NCBI RefSeq assembly: GCF_900114615.1
Contig: NZ_FOTS01000016.1
Coordinates: 42,569 to 106,568 of the forward strand
Length of the DNA stretch: 64,000 nt
Reading direction: 5' to 3'
From: Pelosinus propionicus DSM 13327
GTDB taxonomy: Bacteria; Bacillota; Negativicutes; DSM-13327
Below are positions 50,630 through 61,544 of this stretch, piece by piece (position 1 is the first letter of the stretch; each line of letters opens with the position of its first letter). The notes under the pieces were generated by a model. That model was not told the DNA's origin. It was given only the letters and a program-made list of their open reading frames with translations, and made no database searches. A program made the position numbers and the translations under genes.

Positions 50630-50917
50630 ATGAAAAGTCAAATCTATCAATGGGAATGGGTGGATTCGTATTTAATGCAGTATAATCAAATTTTGCAGGA
50701 TTTGAAAGGAAGGGCCTCTACCATTTCCCCGAGTCAGAAGTTAGATTATCTTAAACAAGTTCAATGGCTTGAGGTGGAGCAAAATCGTTTTAAAGCTGCT
50801 TACAGAAAAGTGCAGGAAAGCAGCGAGTGTGAGCAGGAGGAGATGAAAGATGTGCTTGGCGATGTTTTACAGAACTTAAAGAAGTCTTTTGCTCTGGTGA
50901 TAAAAAAATATAAGTAA
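50630..50917 (+). CDS. Small coiled-coil hypothetical protein
   Basis: 95 residues from the ATG after GGAGGGG; the frame's GTG at 50615 overlaps that site. Almost entirely alpha-helical and charged (LDYLKQVQWLEVEQNRFKAA). No signal peptide or membrane segment. It starts 32 bases after the miniprotein and is probably cotranscribed with it. No family recognised. Confidence 0.65.
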   Translation: MKSQIYQWEWVDSYLMQYNQILQDLKGRASTISPSQKLDYLKQVQWLEVEQNRFKAAYRKVQESSECEQEEMKDVLGDVLQNLKKSFALVIKKYK

Positions 50918-50983
50918 TCGGTCTTAGGGAATGCTTAATAAGTTGCAGTTGATGCAGTAACGCATTGGAAAGTGGGGATAAGA

Positions 50984-51316
50984 GTGTATATATCTATATA
51001 TGATATCGGAATGACAATCGGATTTTTGATTGCAGTGACAATTGGTATTTATTTGATTTATGTCCTACGAAAAATAGCACTTATACTTGATGATGTTAAA
51101 CGAATTCTTAATGTTAGTGAAATAAGTTTAACAGAAACGATATCACTATTGCCTGCGGTATTGGAAAATGTCAATCAGATAGCCGCAAGTGTTAAGGAGA
51201 CAGCCAGTCAGGCAAATGATGTGATCGATGATGTAAAAGTAGAGTGGGAAACGCTAATTATTTACGCTAAGGCCGTTGTTGAGATTGTACGAGCTATTTT
51301 CTTTAAAGGTAAATAA
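50984..51316 (+). CDS. DUF948-type membrane protein (YoxC-like)
   Basis: 110 residues from a GTG a few bases after GGGGATA; a GTG four codons earlier is the alternative. One N-terminal helix (IGFLIAVTIGIYLIYVL) then a soluble helix with LPAVLENVNQIAASVKETA. That layout matches DUF948 proteins, which often accompany YtxH proteins. Function unknown; stress or envelope role is inferred. Confidence 0.75.
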   Translation: MYISIYDIGMTIGFLIAVTIGIYLIYVLRKIALILDDVKRILNVSEISLTETISLLPAVLENVNQIAASVKETASQANDVIDDVKVEWETLIIYAKAVVEIVRAIFFKGK

Positions 51317-51394
51317 AATAGTGGTTTACATGTGACATACATAAATGCGGCAGAAAGATGGAGCTTATAGAGCTGTGCCAGGGAGGAAAAAAGT

Positions 51395-51958
51395 ATGAAA
51401 TTTATGCGAGTTATTACAATCGTAATGCTTATTTTAGGTTTGATGGTTTCTGTAGTAAGCGCCGCAAGCAAGGAAGAAAAGCGTCAATCGATACGAAATT
51501 CAGCGCAGGAAACCTTGGATAAACTTTATACGGTTCATCCAGGTGCCAGACAAGCTGTTGAGAATGCTGTAGGATATGCTGTCTTTCGTATTACCGACGT
51601 GAAGGTAGTTTTCCTAGGAGGCGGAGGCGGCAAAGGATTGGCAATTCATAATGCTACCCAAGAAGAAACGTTTATGAGAACAGGTGATGTACAGGTTGGA
51701 TTTGGGCTTGGTATTAAAAAATTTGATGTGGTTTTAGGATTCCAAACGCAAGAAGCGTATTTAGATTTCATCAATGATAAATGGAATGTAGGTGGGCAGG
51801 CTACTGCAGCAGCGACAGATAGTGTAAGTGGAGGAGCCTTAGAAGGAGCTGTCTCAGCGGGCAAGGATACTTGGATGTATCAATTGACCGATAAGGGACT
51901 GGAAGCCAGCTTAACCATCAGAGGAATTCGTTACTTTAAGGATAAAGATTTAAACTAA
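51395..51958 (+). CDS. SYLF/YSC84-like exported lipid-binding protein
   Basis: 187 residues, signal peptide ending near VVSAAS. The SYLF core is recognisable: GYAVFRITDVKVVFLGGGGGKG, QVGFGLGIKKFDVVLGFQT and a C-terminal GLEASLTIRGIRYFKD. SYLF domains bind membrane phosphoinositides in eukaryotes; the bacterial role is poorly defined. Last gene of the envelope group. Confidence 0.85.
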   Translation: MKFMRVITIVMLILGLMVSVVSAASKEEKRQSIRNSAQETLDKLYTVHPGARQAVENAVGYAVFRITDVKVVFLGGGGGKGLAIHNATQEETFMRTGDVQVGFGLGIKKFDVVLGFQTQEAYLDFINDKWNVGGQATAAATDSVSGGALEGAVSAGKDTWMYQLTDKGLEASLTIRGIRYFKDKDLN

Positions 51959-52405
51959 CTGATGAATGCTGTTAGCACCCTAGAGTAAAGAAGCCATAAT
52001 CACACGTTAGGCATTCATGCCTGTCATTAAACCCTGCTCTCTCATAGAAAGCATTAGTGGGAAAATAGCGCACTTTTCAAATGCAGTGAGTACATTAATA
52101 AAAAGAGGGTTATACTTGCAAATGATCAAGGCAAAAAACACAAGACAGGAAATCCAATATACGAAAATAGATGATCAGAAAAAAACCGCTTTTCTAAGAT
52201 GGAAGTAATCATCATTAGAAAAGCGGTTTTTATTTGCGATGCTGCAACAAAAATAAATGTTTCTTTCTATACCTTTCGGTAGTGGCAGAAAGTTTCCAAA
52301 TCCTTTATCCTATAGATAGCTAATAATTTATAATGCCATTTTATTGTCTATTTATACGAAAAGCAATTTTTAGTAAAGAGATGGAAATATTGGAGGAATT
52401 CATTC
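51959..52405. other. Gap with terminator hairpin and doubtful peptide
   Basis: AAAACCGCTTTTCTAA (52182) pairs with TTAGAAAAGCGGTTTT (52215), a 16-base stem with T-run: a strong terminator. A 30-codon frame (TTG at 52115, behind AAGAGGG) ends inside the hairpin region; it is charged and unrecognised. Nothing else is seen, apart from a promoter-like AT-rich stretch before the HD-GYP gene. Confidence 0.55.
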
Positions 52406-53479
52406 ATGAAAAAAGTAGCTAGTGCTGATCTGCAGCCGGGTATGATTGTTGCGGAAGCGATTCACTCTCTGAGCGGGAAACAAATTTTGTTTCCAAAGGG
52501 AGGAACCTTAACCGATAAAACGATTCAAAATATAAAGAACTGGGATATCGCCTATGTTAGAATTGAAAGTGATACGGAGTCTGAGCCTGACATTATTGAA
52601 GAAAAAGGAGAAGAAGTCTCTGAATTACCTCCGGTATTGATAAAAAAGGCGATGGATTTTGATCATACGTTGCAGGATTCGATTGCCCAAGTTGAGGAAC
52701 TATTGAATGAGATAAGGAATAATAAGAAGATTGATATTATTCCTTATCATAAGATAGCATCAGCAATTTTTGAACATCTTACGTATCCAACCGAGGCAGT
52801 AAATCGTTTATTATTTAGCTTAGCACCACATAACTCATTGGCCTACCATTCGGTAATGGTGGCAGCTTTATCAGGTATGCTTGCGCAGTGGATGAATTTT
52901 TCTTCTAAAGATATTAAAGAAATTATCTTTGCTGGATTGCTGCACGATGTGGGAAAAACCCAGCTTCCACTTGAACTATTGATGGATAAAAATCCTGCTG
53001 CAGCAGATTCAGAAAAGATACAAGCTCATGTTCTTTTGACGTTCCGATTATTGAAAGACATCAAGGCTCTTTCTCCTACGATTTTAACAGCAATTGTTCA
53101 ACATCATGAATATATGGACGGCAGTGGATATCCTCGTCAGCTAGCGAGCGAGAATATCCATGTTTTCGCACGAGTGATCGGAGTTGTGAATCATTTAAGC
53201 AATATTATAGCGGAATCAGAAAGTATCAATCCCTTTACGCTATTGCAAGAGATTAAGTTAAAAATGTTTACGAAGCTGGACCCAACGGTCTGTGATGTTT
53301 TTTCCCGGCGTATTAATGACTATCTGCTTAGCAGTTCTGTACTTTTAGAAGACGGGCGCAAAGCAAAGGTAGCATTCTTGCCGAATGTAACTCCAACGTA
53401 TCCCATTCTGCAAGTTGAAGATGAATTTATTGATATGATAAAAGATAAGGAAGTAAAAATTGTCGGGCTTATCATGTAA
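52406..53479 (+). CDS. HD-GYP c-di-GMP phosphodiesterase
   Basis: 357 residues. An N-terminal DUF3391-like part is followed by the HD-GYP domain from about 145. Signatures: GLLHDVGKTQLP (HD) and HHEYMDGSGYP near residue 235. It hydrolyses c-di-GMP to pGpG and GMP. Convergent with a GGDEF cyclase, sharing a terminator between them. Confidence 0.93.
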   Translation: MKKVASADLQPGMIVAEAIHSLSGKQILFPKGGTLTDKTIQNIKNWDIAYVRIESDTESEPDIIEEKGEEVSELPPVLIKKAMDFDHTLQDSIAQVEELLNEIRNNKKIDIIPYHKIASAIFEHLTYPTEAVNRLLFSLAPHNSLAYHSVMVAALSGMLAQWMNFSSKDIKEIIFAGLLHDVGKTQLPLELLMDKNPAAADSEKIQAHVLLTFRLLKDIKALSPTILTAIVQHHEYMDGSGYPRQLASENIHVFARVIGVVNHLSNIIAESESINPFTLLQEIKLKMFTKLDPTVCDVFSRRINDYLLSSSVLLEDGRKAKVAFLPNVTPTYPILQVEDEFIDMIKDKEVKIVGLIM

Positions 53480-53499
53480 TCGGTAGGGGAAGTGATTCG

Positions 53500-53549
53500 T
53501 AATCCCTCCTGGATGTAACAGTGCTTTTACATCTAGGAGGGATTTTTTT
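53500..53549. terminator. Terminator between HD-GYP and GGDEF genes
   Basis: AATCCCTCCTGGATGTAA pairs with TTACATCTAGGAGGGATT (one mismatch), followed by seven T. The other flank has no A-run beyond a few bases, so it mainly serves the HD-GYP gene. Confidence 0.88.
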
Positions 53550-53568
53550 AATAATGACTAGCGAACTG

Positions 53569-54843
53569 TCATTGACTGACGCAATTGCGTCCATTTTCTT
53601 TAGCGCGGTATAGGGCTTTATCTGCTAATTTAATGACTTCGTCAGGGCTTATTTCTTTATGGCTGGAATCTGCTGCACCGATACTGACGGTAACACTCAG
53701 CTTTTTAGGAGTACTTTTCTTGCGTTTACTATCTTGGCGCAATACAAATTTACTTTTGGCGATTTCTTCTCGCAGCGTTTCTAAGTACGGGATTGCTTCG
53801 CTGAGGCTTTTGCCGGGAAATAATACGGTAAATTCCTCGCCGCCGTAGCGAAAGGGTTTGCCGCCTTTAAAGTTCTTCATAACCTTGCCGATTAAACGAA
53901 GAACATCATCACCTGCATCATGTCCATAGGTGTCATTAAATTTTTTGAAAAAGTCAACATCGACCATTGCAATGGTATAGTGGCTGTCAAGCTTCAGCAT
54001 GTCTTCGTTAAGGGAACGGCGTGAGGGCAAGCCAGTAAGCTCATCTAAATAGGCCTTAACATAATAATCTTGAATGACAGATACAATAATCATTAAACCT
54101 GCGACAGCATAGAAGAAGGGGATTGCAATTTCAATAGAATTAAAATGGTGAGCAAAAGCGACTGCGGTTAAGGCACCAAAAATCGTTGTTTTGAAGTGAG
54201 AGTTCGTTCTTCTGCGTTTGGTCAGTAGCAAAATGCCTGCTAATAAAAAGGCAGCTAGTGCAGTATCTGGAATGGGTGTTGAAGGCATAAAAGAAAAAAC
54301 GGATATACGTTTACTGATTTCGTTAAAAAGCTCTCGATCGCCAGATAAGACCAGACCCATTACAAAAACGATTTGAAGAAAGATAAAGAGAAAGCACTGT
54401 TTTCCCCAGCTTGAAAGAATTCCTCGTTCAGAGAAAGAGGCAAAAAAGAGCAGATTTAAAGGAACCAGCAGGCTGACCATTAAATAAATTCCGTGCAGGG
54501 CAAAGTCTTTATCTAGATGTGCGGGAATCGGAAGGGACATTCCTAACTGACTTAAAAAGAGAATAAATAGGATAAAAAATGCACGGCTGCGACTAAAGCA
54601 GGAGGTAATTGCAATTCCAAAAAGAAGTATCATATAAGAGATGGTAGGTATGGCAGAGAGTAGGGAAGCTGGCAATTCATCAAAATGAAAAAATGCAATT
54701 CCTGCGAGCAGTATAATTCCCAATGGAGTGGTGCGAATCGCAGACAAAATACTGGTAGCAACCGCACTGCTATTTATTTGAGGCAAAATCGCCTTACTTA
54801 CTGCATTGTTTTTACTAACCTTTTTTTTATAGACTCTTGGCAT
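53569..54843 (-). CDS. Membrane-bound diguanylate cyclase
   Basis: 424 residues from the ATG behind AGGAGGA; the frame opens ten codons earlier. Eight or so transmembrane helices fill residues 20-235, then a GGDEF domain with active-site motif GGEEF (FRYGGEEFTVLF). No RxxD inhibitory site is seen before it. The membrane part resembles MHYT- or 7TM-type sensors, without a clear match. Probably makes c-di-GMP in response to a membrane signal. Confidence 0.88.
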   Translation of the reverse strand: MPRVYKKKVSKNNAVSKAILPQINSSAVATSILSAIRTTPLGIILLAGIAFFHFDELPASLLSAIPTISYMILLFGIAITSCFSRSRAFFILFILFLSQLGMSLPIPAHLDKDFALHGIYLMVSLLVPLNLLFFASFSERGILSSWGKQCFLFIFLQIVFVMGLVLSGDRELFNEISKRISVFSFMPSTPIPDTALAAFLLAGILLLTKRRRTNSHFKTTIFGALTAVAFAHHFNSIEIAIPFFYAVAGLMIIVSVIQDYYVKAYLDELTGLPSRRSLNEDMLKLDSHYTIAMVDVDFFKKFNDTYGHDAGDDVLRLIGKVMKNFKGGKPFRYGGEEFTVLFPGKSLSEAIPYLETLREEIAKSKFVLRQDSKRKKSTPKKLSVTVSIGAADSSHKEISPDEVIKLADKALYRAKENGRNCVSQ

Positions 54844-55090
54844 GGGGTTCCTCCTAGGTAGACTGGATTTCAAAGAAATTTGTCAAATTTAGTATTATAA
54901 TGACTTACTATAGTTCGATAATAAAAAAGAATCTTCCTTCTATCTTTTGGTATAGAAGGAGACTTCTTGCAGTGTTTTTTTCATTAAGGTGTTTGCAAGG
55001 GGGATCGGCTTTGCTGATAAAAAAATATATATTTCAATCGCAAAGAATATATATACAGTATGGTCAGCTTATATTATCCGGGGGTGAATC

Positions 55091-55636
55091 ATGTTCTCAA
55101 TTATTTCATTTACAGGTCCTAGCGGATCAGGAAAGACAACGATACAAAAATATATAGGCACTGCACCTATTATTACGTTTACTTCTCGAAAACCAAGAAA
55201 GAGTGAAATTGACGGTGTACATTACCATTTTACGACTCGTGAAAATATACTGGAGATGAAGGAAAAGGGGGAGTTGCTGGAAGTCACCGAATATAGCGGA
55301 AATCTGTATGCATCCCATCTAAAGACGATCCATGAAGTTGTAACAAATCAGCAAAGAAGATCAATTGTAGTCGATGTTCATGGTGCCAGAGAGTTAAAGA
55401 AACATTTTAATGAAAGTGTTTTTCAAGTGGGGGTTTTTGCTTCAAAAGATGAATGCAGGCAGCGGATTTATAGTCGGAGTGACAGTAATGTTGAGAAAAG
55501 GCTGTCTTCTTATGATGAAGACGTTAAGGGGATGTTGGAAATCTGTAATCTAGTCATTATTAACTCGGAGGAAAACTGGCTGAAGAATAAAAAAATCCTT
55601 GATTTTTGGCGTCAAAGTTTTAGTGAATTCAGCTAG
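55091..55636 (+). CDS. Guanylate kinase-like protein
   Basis: 181 residues. P-loop GPSGSGKTT at residue 8 and the GMP-binding stretch TSRKPRKSEIDGVHYHF at 32-48 match the guanylate kinase fold. The lid and C-terminus are diverged and shorter than housekeeping Gmk (about 200 residues). It stands next to c-di-GMP genes and a TyrR-like gene, so a signalling role or an accessory kinase is possible. Confidence 0.78.
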   Translation: MFSIISFTGPSGSGKTTIQKYIGTAPIITFTSRKPRKSEIDGVHYHFTTRENILEMKEKGELLEVTEYSGNLYASHLKTIHEVVTNQQRRSIVVDVHGARELKKHFNESVFQVGVFASKDECRQRIYSRSDSNVEKRLSSYDEDVKGMLEICNLVIINSEENWLKNKKILDFWRQSFSEFS

Positions 55637-55690
55637 GCAAGGTCTTAGCAATAGGATCTGGCTGCATGTGATAAAAGAGGAGTGAGAAGC

Positions 55691-57241
55691 TTGCGTTTGC
55701 GCATGCCTTGTTGTGACCGGATTGGGTTAGTCCGTGATATTAGCATCATTCTGGAAGAACGTAAAATTAATATTGTAACGATTGAAGTGGAGCAGGGGGC
55801 AGTTTTTCTGGAGTGCCAAGGGGTACTCCAAAAGGGTGAGAGAGAACTGATTGAAGCACTTGAAAAGGTGGATGGTGTACATCATGTGGAATTTACTCGA
55901 TTTATGCCTTCGAAAGAGCGGGTGGAACAGCTTGATGCGGTATTGACTTCTGTCCGAGATGGAATTTTAGTAGTGAATTGCGATGGCAGTATTATTCAAT
56001 GTAATGCTGCCGCTGCCCGCATTTTAAAGAGTGCTCCAGGAAAAATCATCGGACAATCCTTAGAGGAGAATTCCTTATGGAATACGCTGGTGGCAGATAC
56101 ATTAAAAACAAGATGTTCATATAAGGACCAGGAGATGTTCGTCGAAAGCATCAGCAGTTATTGTGTAATGAGTACGGTTCCTCTTAAGGATACCAATCAT
56201 GAGGTGATTGGCGTCGTAACGGTACTTCGCGATATTGGAGATGTTAGGGAACTGGTGAAAAAGATGACTGCATCCCTGCCTGTCAATTTTGGCGATATTA
56301 CCTGTGACAGTATGGTCATGAAAGAGCTGATTCTGCAATCACGCCGATATGCATTAAGTGATTCTACGGTTTTGATTCGGGGGGAGACGGGAACTGGTAA
56401 GGAACTTTTTGCAAGAGCACTACATAGCGGTTCTGCAAGATCCCAAGGCACTTTTGTACCGATTAATTGTGCAGCGATTCCAGAAACATTAATGGAGAGT
56501 GAACTATTTGGCTATGAAGATGGAGCTTTTACTGGAGCTGTCAAAGGGGGGAAGCCGGGACTCTTTGAATTATCCAATGGCGGTACTCTATTTTTAGATG
56601 AAATAGGAGAAATGTCAGTGCATTTGCAGGTAAAATTGCTGCGGGTACTTCAGGAACGGCGAGTACGGCGATTGGGGAGCTCTCGTGAAGTAGCGGTAGA
56701 TGTGCGTGTTATTACGGCTACGAATCGCAATTTGGAAGAGATGGTGGTTCGTGGAGCCTTTCGGGAAGATTTGTATTATCGGTTAAATGTAATTCCCCTT
56801 ACGATTCCTCCTTTGCGGGAGCGCCCGGAGGATATTGGTTTGTTAGCTAAGTATTTTTTACAGCGTTTTGCGGATAAAATGCGTCGTCCTGTACATGGCT
56901 TTAGTAAGGAGTCGCTAGAACGACTAGAGCAGTATAACTGGCCTGGCAATGTGCGGGAGCTGGAGAATGTAATTGAACGGGCAGTAAATCTGGTAGACGG
57001 TTCCCAGGTTCGTCCCGAGCACATCTGCCTGGGGAGAATTGCGGTGACAGGCAATCCCTCAGCAAGCATACAATTCGAGACCTATCAGAGTTTAAAAGAA
57101 CGCTTAGCGGAGACGGAATGTGCTATTTTAAAGGAAACGCTGAGACGATATCGCACTTCGAGGCGAGTGGGCTCTGTCTTGGATTTGTCTCACACGGCAG
57201 TATTAAAAAAGCTGCGAAAATATAATTTATCCAATGAATAG
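55691..57241 (+). CDS. TyrR-like sigma-54-dependent regulator
   Basis: 516 residues from the TTG after AGGAGTG; the GTG at 55682 lies in that site. Domain order: ACT (1-75, RLRMPCCDRIGLVRDISIIL as in TyrR), PAS (85-190), AAA+ (about 200-440) with Walker A GETGTGKE and the GAFTGA loop that contacts sigma-54, and a TyrR-type HTH (SHTAVLKKLRKY). E. coli TyrR lacks GAFTGA; this one keeps it, so it can activate sigma-54 promoters. Its target is the sigma-54 promoter just upstream of tpl. Confidence 0.92.
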   Translation: MRLRMPCCDRIGLVRDISIILEERKINIVTIEVEQGAVFLECQGVLQKGERELIEALEKVDGVHHVEFTRFMPSKERVEQLDAVLTSVRDGILVVNCDGSIIQCNAAAARILKSAPGKIIGQSLEENSLWNTLVADTLKTRCSYKDQEMFVESISSYCVMSTVPLKDTNHEVIGVVTVLRDIGDVRELVKKMTASLPVNFGDITCDSMVMKELILQSRRYALSDSTVLIRGETGTGKELFARALHSGSARSQGTFVPINCAAIPETLMESELFGYEDGAFTGAVKGGKPGLFELSNGGTLFLDEIGEMSVHLQVKLLRVLQERRVRRLGSSREVAVDVRVITATNRNLEEMVVRGAFREDLYYRLNVIPLTIPPLRERPEDIGLLAKYFLQRFADKMRRPVHGFSKESLERLEQYNWPGNVRELENVIERAVNLVDGSQVRPEHICLGRIAVTGNPSASIQFETYQSLKERLAETECAILKETLRRYRTSRRVGSVLDLSHTAVLKKLRKYNLSNE

Positions 57242-57304
57242 CGGAAACTTTTTGCACTGTTGGAAACTTTCTGACAATAAAAGATTGCCAAATGATTACA
57301 TCCT

Positions 57305-57351
57305 AAGTGTGCCAATTCAAGAACAATCGTATCTTGGAACTTGGCACACTT
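57305..57351 (+). terminator. Hairpin overlapping the tpl promoter
   Basis: AAGTGTGCCAA pairs perfectly with TTGGCACACTT, with partial extension inwards, and the right arm runs into a T-stretch. It can terminate the regulator transcript, but its right arm is also the -24 box of the sigma-54 promoter. Confidence 0.7.
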
Positions 57352-57357
57352 TTTGCA
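57342..57357 (+). promoter_or_regulatory. Sigma-54 promoter of tpl
   Basis: TGGCAC-ACTTT-TTGCA fits the sigma-54 consensus TGGCAC-N5-TTGCW exactly. It lies 96 bases upstream of tpl. Two direct repeats GGAAACTTT at 57243 and 57262 are candidate upstream activator sites for the TyrR-like protein. Confidence 0.88.
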
Positions 57358-57428
57358 TTTAGTAATAATGAGTTTACCGCTATTTTAAAGTAAGTGCAAA
57401 GAAGCAGCGAATGGGATTCGTAAAATGA

Positions 57429-58835
<1,407 letters not shown>

Positions 58836-58860
58836 TGAATAGCAATTAATTAAGTTGTTT

Positions 58861-58907
58861 AATAGCTCTATTTGAAAAAGTGTTACTTTTCCAAATAGAG
58901 CTATTTT
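58861..58907 (+). terminator. Intrinsic terminator after tpl
   Basis: AATAGCTCTATTTG pairs with CAAATAGAGCTATT, loop of about 18 bases, then TTAGG. The permease therefore may need its own promoter. Confidence 0.82.
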
Positions 58908-58991
58908 AGGATGAAAAGAAATGCAGGAAAGGATCAATATGCCTGGAAGTTATATCTATTAGAAGGATTTCATTTAATAGGAGGATGACCA

Positions 58992-60383
58992 ATGGATATT
59001 TTTCGCACAAAAAGCATTTCGATAATGGAACATGAGGCTAAAACCCATTCTCTTAAAAAGTCTATGGGAGCTTTAGATATTATATTAATCGGGATCGGCG
59101 TAATTATTGGTACAGGAATTTTTGTTTTGACGGGTGTAGCAGCTGCTAAATATGCTGGTCCTGGCATTATGCTATCTTTTGTGATATCAGGGCTTACTTG
59201 TGCTTTTGTATGTCTTGCTTATGCAGAACTCGTTTCTATGGTTCCTATTGCTGGCAGTGCCTATACTTACACGTATGCGGCTTTAGGCGAAGGAATTGCC
59301 TGGCTGGTTGGCTGGAATCTGGTACTGGAGTATTCTGTAGGAGCGAGTGCTGTTGCAGGCGGGTGGTCTGCGTATACCGTTGGACTGCTCAAATCAGCGG
59401 GTATTGATATTCCATTTGCATTAACGGCGGTTCCGGCAGATGGGGGTATTGTGAATTTGCCTGCCGTTTTAGTCACACTGTTTATGACGTTTTTATTAGT
59501 GCTTGGCGTCAAAGAAAGTGTAACCGTGAATCGGATACTGGTGGCCGTCAAACTGGGAGCGATTTTCATATTTTTACTCATGGCGGGTCCCAAAGTGAAT
59601 GTCGCGAATTGGACGCCATTTATGCCTTTCGGCTTTGCTGGTGTTTCTGCTGGTGCTGCGGTGATATTCTTTGCCTATTTAGGTGTCGATTCGATTGCTA
59701 CTGCTGCCGAAGAAACCCGCAATCCCAAAAAAGATATGCCCATTGGAATTATTGGCTCTTTAGCTGTATGTACGGTTTTATATATTGCTGTGGCAGCCGT
59801 TATGACAGGAGTAGTGCCCTATTATCAATTAAATAATGCAGAACCTGTAGCGTATGTTCTGCGAACTCTTGGTTATAATTTTGGTTCGGCTTTAGTTGGT
59901 ACAGGTGCGATTTGCGGACTTTCTACCGTGTTGCTAGTTATGATGTATGCACAAACCAGGGTGTTTTTCACTATGTCCCGGGATGGACTGATTCCATCGG
60001 TTATTGGTAAAATCCATTCAAAATATCGGACTCCTCATATTATTACCATCATAGTAGGTATAGGTGTAGCGCTCATCAGCGGTTTTACTCCCATTGGTAT
60101 AGTGGCTGAAATGTGCAGTATTGGTACCTTATTTGCCTTTGTCATAGCCACAATCGGCGTAGTGGTTCTTCGAAGAACAAAGCCGGATATGGAACGCCCT
60201 TTCCGCTGTCCCGCAGTCAATGTTGTTGTTGTGCTAGCTGTACTTTGCTGTTTTTATATCATGTATAACTTAGCCTTTGCCACTTGGATTCGATTTTTGG
60301 TTTGGAGTGCAATTGGATTAGGTATCTATGGATTATATGGTTATTCTCATAGCAATTTACAAGAGAATAGCAAACCCCAATAA
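58992..60383 (+). CDS. APC-superfamily amino acid permease
   Basis: 463 residues, 12 helices. The first helix GIGVIIGTGIFVLTGVAA and the CAT-type loops (LAYAELVSMVPIAGSAYTY) identify the cationic/neutral amino acid transporter group (YfnA-like). Located directly after tpl, so tyrosine uptake is a reasonable inference. Start after AATAGGAGG. Confidence 0.9.
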   Translation: MDIFRTKSISIMEHEAKTHSLKKSMGALDIILIGIGVIIGTGIFVLTGVAAAKYAGPGIMLSFVISGLTCAFVCLAYAELVSMVPIAGSAYTYTYAALGEGIAWLVGWNLVLEYSVGASAVAGGWSAYTVGLLKSAGIDIPFALTAVPADGGIVNLPAVLVTLFMTFLLVLGVKESVTVNRILVAVKLGAIFIFLLMAGPKVNVANWTPFMPFGFAGVSAGAAVIFFAYLGVDSIATAAEETRNPKKDMPIGIIGSLAVCTVLYIAVAAVMTGVVPYYQLNNAEPVAYVLRTLGYNFGSALVGTGAICGLSTVLLVMMYAQTRVFFTMSRDGLIPSVIGKIHSKYRTPHIITIIVGIGVALISGFTPIGIVAEMCSIGTLFAFVIATIGVVVLRRTKPDMERPFRCPAVNVVVVLAVLCCFYIMYNLAFATWIRFLVWSAIGLGIYGLYGYSHSNLQENSKPQ

Positions 60384-60397
60384 AAATAAAATGTACG

Positions 60398-60431
60398 AAG
60401 TCCTGCAAAGTTGAAAAATTTTGCAGGACTT
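60398..60431 (+). terminator. Intrinsic terminator after the permease
   Basis: AAGTCCTGCAAA pairs perfectly with TTTGCAGGACTT, then TTTGC. Confidence 0.88.
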
Positions 60432-60481
60432 TTGCATTGTAAAAAGAAATGAAAATGAATGTTGGAAGGGGTTGAATTAGT

Positions 60482-61387
60482 ATGAAACGAATCATGCCGA
60501 TGATTTTATTATGTCTGATCCTTGTTGTTGGGGCAGTTACTTTTTCTAAGGAAAAACATACAAGTGTGGCAGCAAATCCGCAGCAGGTTACATCAAGGGA
60601 GTTTAAGCTTCTTTTAAAACCGGATGCATTCACAACGCGCAATATAGGCTACCAATCTGTTTGGGAATGCATAACGTCCCTAGCTAAGGAAAGAGGCATA
60701 GCAGTAACTGAGAATAGTAACCCATACCTTGAAGACGAAGGTACGGTAACGTATCTTGATACCCAGATGAATGATTTTTATAAACAAAATTATATCCTTA
60801 GAAAACGGATACAATATGATGATGGAATTCCTAAGAAGCATGGTGAGCTAATGCTGAAGTATCGCAGTGATGATGTAAGTTTGGCAGCGGCGGCAGATGT
60901 AGCTTCTTCACTTGGAGTTAAGGCAAAAGATAAGCTGGAACAGGATGTCAATATGGATGGTAATCATATTGGATCGCTGCAGGGGGTATTTTCTCATAGT
61001 AATTCGATAAAAAAAATACAACTGCCAGTAGGGAATTCTGTAGCAGATTATGCTGCATTTTTCCCAGGCCTTGCAAAACTAGCGAGTGATGATCAGACAG
61101 TATTACTTCCTGTTAATGATATAACAGCCCATGAATACAGTATTTCACCTGGTTCCTTAGACTTTCATTCGGGATTACTAGCAAAGGTTGAACTATCTGT
61201 ATGGTATACCGATGGCAAGGAGTCTCCGGAAATCGGGGAAATTTCCTTTAGCTACAGTTTGAAAAATGCATCTCCTAAATCTGTGGCAGAGAGTGAAAGC
61301 TTCTTTAAAGAATTGCAAAAAAGAATAGAAGCGAATTTATTATCAGGCATGACAAAAACTGAATTTGTTTACAGCGATAAAAAGTGA
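60482..61387 (+). CDS. Exported CYTH-like protein
   Basis: 301 residues, N-terminal signal peptide (LLCLILVVGAVTFS). The middle has features of CYTH-fold phosphohydrolases: EFKLLLK near residue 40, TYLDTQ..F...NYILRKR, and GELMLKYRS, the pattern Y-(L/F)-DT...LR-x-R...LK. CYTH enzymes bind tripolyphosphate or thiamine triphosphate in a beta-tunnel and are normally cytoplasmic; an exported member is unusual. I am not certain of the fold. Confidence 0.55.
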   Translation: MKRIMPMILLCLILVVGAVTFSKEKHTSVAANPQQVTSREFKLLLKPDAFTTRNIGYQSVWECITSLAKERGIAVTENSNPYLEDEGTVTYLDTQMNDFYKQNYILRKRIQYDDGIPKKHGELMLKYRSDDVSLAAAADVASSLGVKAKDKLEQDVNMDGNHIGSLQGVFSHSNSIKKIQLPVGNSVADYAAFFPGLAKLASDDQTVLLPVNDITAHEYSISPGSLDFHSGLLAKVELSVWYTDGKESPEIGEISFSYSLKNASPKSVAESESFFKELQKRIEANLLSGMTKTEFVYSDKK

Positions 61388-61426
61388 AATCGAAAAATGA
61401 ATAAAACGATAATCAATAGGTGAGTG

Positions 61427-61460
61427 AAGCTCAGTTCTGCATTAGGCAGAACTGAGCTTT
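61427..61460 (+). terminator. Intrinsic terminator
   Basis: AAGCTCAGTTCTGC pairs perfectly with GCAGAACTGAGCTT around ATTAG, followed by TATGTTTTG. Confidence 0.85.
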
Positions 61461-61544
61461 ATGTTTTGCAGCAGCAAGCATAGTAGCTCTTTTTGTACGA
61501 TTTGCATACACTGTCATAGTACTGAATTTCGAGGGGGAGGTTTC

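Noticed and set aside
52017..52208. 63-codon forward frame in the gap after the SYLF gene
   Set aside because: No ribosome site at its first ATG; its end is part of a strong terminator hairpin. Only a shorter TTG-started version is mentioned as doubtful.
54934..54961. Hairpin TCCTTCTAT/ATAGAAGGA between the GGDEF and guanylate-kinase-like genes
   Set aside because: Short stem with no T-run and no clear relation to either gene; not called as a terminator.
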